Positions 23,283 to 29,448 of a DNA stretch of 29,448 bases are shown in pieces. The stretch comes from Didymodactylos carnosus (Eukaryota > Rotifera > Eurotatoria > Philodinida > Philodinidae). The stretch spans positions 1 through 29,448 of the forward strand of contig CAJNOQ010001675.1 in the NCBI GenBank assembly GCA_905250885.1, in the 5' to 3' direction. The position numbers were made by a program, and so were the translations under genes. The stretch's first letter is position 1, and every line of letters starts with the position of its first letter. The notes beneath the pieces are model-generated. The model had not been told where the DNA came from. It did not search any database and saw only the letters and a program-made list of their open reading frames with translations.

Positions 23283-26200
23283 TTACGATGTTTTTCGAAT
23301 GCGATGCTGAAATTCCAATAACATTTCTCTTTCTTCGATCATTGTCATTGTCTGAAGTGAATTATAGAGAAAAAAGCAGATGTTACGTGTTCCATACATG
23401 TTCTATATGTTATACTGATTACACTTACCCAATTGTAAAATACTGATAAACCCACAGATATTTCGCTAACTCGTAGTAAATCATAATTTCGTAAAATTGC
23501 TTTTGCTTCTCGAGCTTTATCCATTGGTATTTCCAATGGATTTAATTCATAACATCTTCTTTTAACACTATTTCGTCCTAATCGACCAAGAAGAGCTTGT
23601 ATTTGAGACCAACGCTAGAATGAATATTAAACTCTTACAACTTCAACAATTCACCTGGCTGTCTTAACCTGTAAATCTTTATTCGAATAGCCCAAAAGTA
23701 AAAATGTTGCTTTCATCACTGTTGAGATTTCTTCTGGTGGCTTTGCATAACTATGTAATTCAGCTATCGTTGCTTGAGTTAGTCTTAATATTTTGTTTCT
23801 ACAAAAATAAAAGAGATTCGTTAAAATGGTCAAAAATCGTCATATGGATAATAGCGACAGTTTGAAAATATTCCCATCACGTAATATGGTAACTCTTCAG
23901 ATCTTTAATTTTTCAGAGTAGGGTATACAATGAAGACAATCATAAGTCTCTTTTTATCATAGGATACATGTGAACTGATTCTTTTATCGTGAGAAATTTT
24001 TGTTAGACATTGTGTTTGACTTAATAATTCGCAACAGCATGTATTCCAACTAGAATATTCGATTTGTACATATCATACTTTATTTTATTCTTAGTTTTTA
24101 CTTTTTACATCGAACTACTAGATTTTCTCATTCATTTCAGAAAGATTTCAGGATATTGGTGAACTACAATACAAAGTTTTTGTGCGAGTTAAAGTACGAA
24201 TTTCTCAGATATAAAAATTCATGGGTTTTTATGTGACGGGATAGGATCGGACAAAAGAGATTATTCTATGGAACCCACTCATCTTATGCGAAGCTCTGGC
24301 AGTGTGAACTGAATTTGTGAATTTTGTAAAATGCTAGCTATAAAAAATAGATGTGACTACATTAGAGGTAATCGTTTGTATTTCAAAAACATGTTATCAA
24401 TATCTTTCCAGAATAAGGTACAGAATAAAATGTAAATAGGCTTCCTTACCTCATTTGTTCGATTTTTATCAATTGCCTAAGTACTTCTAATGCATGTTCG
24501 TATTCATGTTTTAATTCTTGTGTGAAATTATTGTCTTTCACTTGCTGAATACCTTTTTCCAAATGTTCGATTGTTCTCTGATCGATTGCAAATAGAAGCT
24601 CTAAATTGCAGTTTGATACATTGTACTTACAGAATATACGTAACCGTTTGACGATGAGGTACCTTGTCGACTTTTGTCCAAATTGGCGGCAGCGACAGTG
24701 GCCTCATTTATGAGGGTACTTGATGTCGACTGCTTTCTGGGTGACACAGGAACTGGTGATGCGAGAACTGGTGTCGCAGGAACTTGTGGGGTATAAAATG
24801 GTGACGTTGAAAGACGTGGTTGTAGTGTTGAAGGAGTGGGGGAAGAAAGAGGCATAGCGTCATCACTATGTATTGACGGTTGACGGTTAGCAGAATTGGA
24901 CTCTCGAACTTCATAGGATTTAAATCCGTTAGTTGGATTTGGCCTTATTCTTTCCTTGATAATATCTTCTACTGAAAATAACATAGTATTAATTGAAATT
25001 TGATCTGATGCACTGGGTGTGTAAATATTACATACGTAAAAAGTAGATCAACGTCATTAATGCTACCAAGGATAAAATGATAAGAAACGCAGCAAGTGCC
25101 TGACCAAATGCACCTAAAAATTAATCTTACAAACTCAATAGATCTTTGAAACTGAAGGACTAACTACTCACTTCTTGACTGAGAAGCGTAGCAGCTAATA
25201 ACACCTATCAAGAAGCTAAATTCCACAATGAGAATAACAATGACTGCAACTAAATGAAATTTTTTTAATAATTTCTCTAAACAAAAACAAGAAATAAAAT
25301 GAAGAATAATTGAGAAGGAACAGAGCGAATACGAAAGAAAACAAATACAAACAAACAGAAGAGTCTGACTAAAAAGTGTAGATCGCACAGAAACTTGCTA
25401 ATGATTATAATAAGTGGGGGTTGAGGCGAAATAGTTTGAGTCTGTCCTACGACTGAAAGCTGAGGGAAAAAACTGGAAAGAATAACTACTAGTGGAAAGT
25501 GAATGTCAATTAAACTCGTTGGAAACCCTGTACGGACAGTAAAAATTGAAGACACCCACAGACAGCACACAAACATCCTATGTCGGCGTTTGGGTTTCTG
25601 TAGGGTGCCTGTGTGCTGTTTGTGGACATCTTCATGTTTTATCATTATCGCCCTATATGAATCTTATTGCGGCATCGTGACTACTTACCATTCTAATTCA
25701 GATCCGAAGACTTTTGTGACAACAACAGATTTATCCTTATATGGTCAAATGGCTTCAAAGCCCCTCTCAGATTATAGTCAAGTAAATAATGTCTATCAGA
25801 GATTTGTTCGCACACTTTTTTCGATCTTATTCTTCTCTTTACTAAACAAATTTTCAATTTTGATAACTTGTGCTAACATCTGGTATAAAAAAACTTTAGA
25901 TCTCTAGAAACAGTCGACCGTAATCATAGCCAAATTTCATGGGACCAGTGTTCCACGTGAAAGCACCCATGTAATTTCTCTTTCAAATACTTCGATTCAA
26001 TAACCGAACAGAAATAGCTGGCATGAAATGGAATCGCATTCCATTCGATTAGTATTTTCTTAAAATAGATATTACTTGAAAATCTAATAGTTAAATTTTT
26101 CATCGTGTAACCTCTTCTGTTATCAGGGGGTAATCTATTGGTTTTATTGATTGCTACATTAAGTTCTTCCATTTAGTTAGACGAAGTAATCACAAATAAT

Positions 26201-26943
26201 TTCTAGAAACATGTCTAGTCTCATATAAGGGTCGGTTTTATTTTATTTTGCTTTCTTGCTGAGAAAACTAATTTGTCCAATTAATAGCGAAAAATACGAA
26301 AATGCACTGGTGGATATCTACCATTAAACTCCAATTATTTTTCAAAATTAATGTAATATTCAGAATGAGTATCAAAAGCTGAGTCGAATGAGGTATGTCT
26401 ATGAAGTTCGTTGCTCTGAGAAAAGCTGGATTTCTTTCCGATGGAGAAATTCAAAAAAGATTGAAGTTGTCGAATAGAATAGAATAAAGCCGATCGTTAA
26501 CTTTTTTGCTACAGGTATGATTATGATGGAATAAAAAAAATTTTTTATCTTGCAACCAGAAAAACTAGATAAGTTTGCAAGATTCATAGCGAGCATTTTC
26601 CTGGTTCCACTCATGCCTTTTCAATTCATTGATTATTTCAAGTCCTAAAAAAATCCAAATCAACTTTTTATACTCAATTTTACATGAGGAATCGGAAGAT
26701 AACAGTTTTAGAATTTTAAAAGCAGAATAAAACGGAAAGTTCAGCTTACTTGTAACAATAACGTTTTTAAATTGCCAGCACCTTACAAGTATCGCAAAAA
26801 GTTAATCACCAAATATTACCTTTTCTAGTGATATAGATAAACGCGGCAATGGATCCAAAAACAATGAGGGCGGAAGCTGTTGATAACGTAACACTGAGTA
26901 TTGAAACACGTTTGTAATAAGTCATAATGGCTTTCTGTTCCAT
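23283..26943 (-). CDS. Three-pass membrane protein with a dynein-stalk/microtubule-binding-like domain
   Basis: Function unknown. Eight minus-strand exons: 26943-26820, 25276-25172, 25113-25036, 24971-24663, 24600-24450, 23798-23669, 23614-23429, 23351-23283; 383 aa, all junction phases consistent. Membrane helices lie at about 14-36, 50-71 and 81-103. The basic loop ITRKEKLLKK between helices 1 and 2 predicts a cytosolic C-terminus. Residues 104-205 are rich in Pro, Ser and Thr. Residues 206-275 are charged and helical (FAIDQRTIEHLEKGIQQV). Then come IAELHSYAKPPEEISTVMKA (267-286) with FLLLG, W301, QALLG and RVSEISVGLSVFYNW (347-361). This order matches the dynein heavy-chain stalk: helix 1, a KPP turn, MEAV-type helix, W...LLG, VS-x-A...W helix, and return helix (363-383, short). 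There is no AAA+ motor. Inferred role: membrane-to-microtubule link. Intron 1 is long (1543 nt) and the N-terminal exon is the least certain part. Confidence 0.72.
25277..26819 (-). other. Long first intron of the membrane/dynein-stalk-like gene
   Basis: At 1543 nt it is about twenty times the common intron length here. It holds an imperfect inverted repeat (25548-25633) and a 134-codon plus-strand ORF (25503-25907) of no known family. No further membrane-helix exon in the right phase was found, but a missed small exon is possible. Confidence 0.5.
25548..25633. repeat. Imperfect 28-bp inverted repeat
   Basis: GAAGACACCCACAGACAGCA... (25548-25575) pairs with 25606-25633, which ends TTGTGGACATCTTC, with about five mismatches across a 30-nt spacer. 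Just upstream is CTGTACGGACAG, itself nearly palindromic. Possibly the end of a small transposon relic. Confidence 0.7.
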
Positions 26944-28430
26944 GTCATCGTTATAAGCTAAAAAACTGACAAAAAAAGTTTACATTTACTTCAGTTGTCC
27001 TGAATGTTTATCCTTAATTTAAAAACTTACATATGCCATGCTGAACCTATTTCAAAGAATTATTTTCTTACTACGGGTAGTTTCCTCACTTGTTGTGGTT
27101 GAAAAATGAAACGTTTTTTCAAATTTTCAAGTTTGGTAGATATTCTGATAGAGTTAAGTGTCTTATACAAAGACGGATAAGACATCCCGACTCTCAAAAA
27201 CGTTTCTCTATAAGTTAATAGTTTTTAAAGTTTATTTCTAACGAAAACAATTCATTAGTACTTTTGAAGATATGTGCAAGAGAATAAAATAATCTCCAAT
27301 TACATAGGGAATAATATTTTTTCTAAAATGAGTCTACTTTCTACTAATGGATTTATCGGTCAGACATTATCGACATTTTGCCTAGAATTCTCAAAAAATG
27401 ACTTTAAATCAACGTTTTTGACCTTGAATAAACGTTACTTCAGAAAAGAGGGATATCTTTAAGTTTATTGTTTATTAGAAAAAAGATTTCTAACGAGTAT
27501 CCATGTCTAGAATATTCATTAAGTCTTTCTTGTGTGATAGCTCTTCGTTCGACATACCCAAACAGGTTCTGGATTAGATTTTTATTTCAAATCTGTCATT
27601 GCAGTTCGTAGACCAAGAAATAGAATTATTTCTCATTACTTATCATCTCAGAGTATAACTTTCAAATCTATAAATTCTTATTAAAATATTATATGTTTTT
27701 ACAACTTTTCGAAATTTGTTCATTTAATACATGAACAAAAAGACTTGTTTTTTGCAGTTAGAACCACGTCTGTCGAGAGGAGAAGAAAAAGTCAAAATGA
27801 AAAGAAAACCAAAGAACAATTGCATAGAACTCTAATAACATATAATACTATTACTACTAAAAAAATCTGTTAAATTTATTTTCATAGTTGAAATATGAAG
27901 ACACACATACACACTTTCACATTTGCAATCAATACCGGCCCAAAATGGAAAGAAAGTAGAAGATGGTAGTCTGGGAAACGGCTGTTTATTTTTCAAAAAT
28001 GATATGGAGCACAAAAAACGAGACTAAGTACCAAAATGTGTACTACTGAAGAAAGAACATCAACAAAACTACCGTATACTTTTATTTTTGTGTATGTGAT
28101 ATGAAACATAAACTCTCCTCCAACAAGATAATGTATGATGATGATATAAATTTTATCTCTTTAGTCTTTCGTGACATCTGAAACAAAAACATACGATTTT
28201 TATTCCAATACTGACGTATAATCCTTTTGAAGCTACCAATATTCTGGAGACACAGTAGTAGGACACTACGATCATCCACTGCATCAGAATGATGTTCCAT
28301 TCTCAAGTTATAAGGTTCTATTATAGTAGAGAAAATCTTAGGTGTTTTCTTTACTGTGTTCTTCTGTTGTTGTGTCTACTAAATTCTCTTGCATTTAGAA
28401 TCATACCTACTCTCTTTGTTTGAAATGTGT
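26944..28430. other. Upstream region of the minus-strand gene, no gene recognised
   Basis: An acceptor-like TTTTTTAG on the minus strand (AG at 26959-26958) lies 14 nt before the start codon. Further out, CATGGCATAT|GTAAGT (around 27040-27031, minus strand) is a donor-like site that could end a 5' untranslated exon; its ATG is out of frame with the downstream exon. Short ORFs at 27274-27462 (+), 27832-28014 (-) and 28082-28306 (-) have no recognisable features. Confidence 0.4.
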
Positions 28431-28526
28431 TAGAGAGCTGAAACTTTCAGAGTAATCAGTGCTTGCATAGCCCTACCTGGTGTAAAAATTTCAAGTGGAT
28501 ACGAGTTAATTTGGCCGAGTTATGAA

Positions 28527-28568
28527 TTTTTCTATTTTTCTCGATTTCCTCTGAGAAAAACAGAAAAA
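28527..28568. repeat. 16-bp hairpin
   Basis: TTTTTCTATTTTTCTC (28527-28542) and GAGAAAAACAGAAAAA (28553-28568) pair with one mismatch around a 10-nt loop. Confidence 0.75.
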
Positions 28569-29320
28569 CTGCTCTAATTTTTGAAGGAAGGGTCATGGGC
28601 AAAAATCCTTTTATACTTTTTACTATCTCGATATATGCTATCGATCGGCATATGTTCGAAGAAAAACTGAGGGGGACACTTCCACAGGTTCCTTCGTAAA
28701 ATACTTGCGGGATTGTGTTAAAGATATTTGTTTTTCTTTTTTATTTCAGAAACCTAAAAATGAACGAACTTAACACTTGTTGTACAAAATTAATTTCAAC
28801 AAAAATAATATAACTCAATCGAAGCTTTTATGCTTTTTAAAAGTTCAGTGACAATAGCGATCGTTTATTCGTTCAATCGTACATATCTAGTCTTCTTAAT
28901 CATTTCAGCTGTAATACAATAGCACTCTAAATCATATTCAAAATTTGTCATTTTATATCCTTTCTCTTACGTATTCAGACTCTAGTTCTGAGTTTTTCTT
29001 TTAGTACAATTATCTATTCATCGTGCTCCTCTCTTTCTCTCCGTTACTGTAGAATAAAGCGGGTGACCAAGAAATAATAACACACCTTTATTCTCTTTTT
29101 TCCGGGCACTTAACTGCGGTTTTAAAATTTTATTCTAGGCTCATTCGATAGAGAATTTTCTGCTTTACAAAAGCTCATTACCTTCTTTTCTTACATATTA
29201 TTTTATAGGGCGGGTCAAATTTTTTTTCGATGTTTTACCTATCCTAGCGGTGTTCTACGGGTCGTTTTAAGAAACTTTGCCCAAGGAACTATAGCTCTAT
29301 CGTGAAAATCGAGCCTCCGT

Positions 29321-29350
29321 ATTTTTGCGAGTAGGTATCCCCGCAAAAAT
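29321..29350. repeat. 9-bp hairpin
   Basis: ATTTTTGCG and CGCAAAAAT pair perfectly around a 12-nt loop. Confidence 0.7.
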
Positions 29351-29448
29351 CCATATTTGGCATACATTTAAATCAATATTTCAAAAACTATTGATCCGAT
29401 CAAATCGCTTAGACACGCGTTGGAAAGCTGAGCTCAAGCTGACCAATT

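Larger units (their letters stand above)
28431..29448. repeat. Probable dispersed-repeat sequence at the right edge
   Basis: Base composition changes here: there are more CpG and GC-containing words than in the flanking AT-rich DNA, no coding frame, and several self-complementary segments (28527-28568, 29321-29350). It resembles non-coding transposon sequence running off the window, but no terminal repeat or family could be identified. Confidence 0.35.

Noticed and set aside
23351..23429. Reading directly through NW into VSVISITYRTCMEHV in the minus-strand gene
   Set aside because: A GTAAGT donor follows the Trp codon, and splicing to the TTCAG acceptor at 23352 gives a normal 77-nt intron and a charged helix; the read-through tail is unlike the domain.
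28082..28306. 74-codon minus-strand ORF
   Set aside because: No motif, no adjacent compatible exon, and composition typical of chance ORFs here.

Overview
This is animal nuclear DNA: about 30% GC by eye, with five multi-exon genes built from short exons and mostly 50-75 nt GT-AG introns. Small AT-rich introns, a full lophotrochozoan-style MET receptor and splice-acceptor-like signals just upstream of most start codons together suggest a small-genome spiralian. A bdelloid rotifer is my best guess; this is inference, not proof.

Layout, left to right. 1-69: a possible tail or exon of an upstream gene. 683-1504 (+): RPL9, 4 exons, 188 aa. 1505-3855: no gene recognised. 3856-6111 (+): an EF-hand, ATP-Mg/Pi-type mitochondrial carrier (SCaMC/SLC25A24 family), 11 exons, 481 aa. 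6112-8110: no gene recognised. 8111-10482 (+): an NSUN4-type mitochondrial rRNA cytosine methyltransferase, 7 exons, 476 aa, with a tRNA gene of unusual anticodon loop inside intron 2. 10483-13400: no gene, low-complexity tracts only. 13401-21277 (+): a complete MET/RON-family semaphorin-receptor tyrosine kinase, 16 exons, 1394 aa. Its introns carry a 0.93-kb element with ~190-bp terminal inverted repeats, a near-perfect long palindrome and a tRNA-like relic. 21278-23282: convergent intergenic space. 26943-23283 (-): an 8-exon, 383-aa gene coding three membrane helices, a Pro/Ser/Thr-rich linker and a C-terminal domain resembling the stalk and microtubule-binding domain of dynein heavy chains. 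26944-29448: no gene recognised; the last kilobase looks like dispersed repeat sequence.

The genes do not form a pathway. RPL9, the mitochondrial carrier and NSUN4 are housekeeping functions (cytosolic translation, mitochondrial nucleotide transport, mitochondrial ribosome assembly). MET is a growth-factor receptor. The most novel item is the minus-strand gene, a predicted membrane-anchored dynein-like microtubule-binding domain without a motor. Exon boundaries were chosen by hand from GT-AG sites and reading-frame phase; every model closes in frame from ATG to stop.
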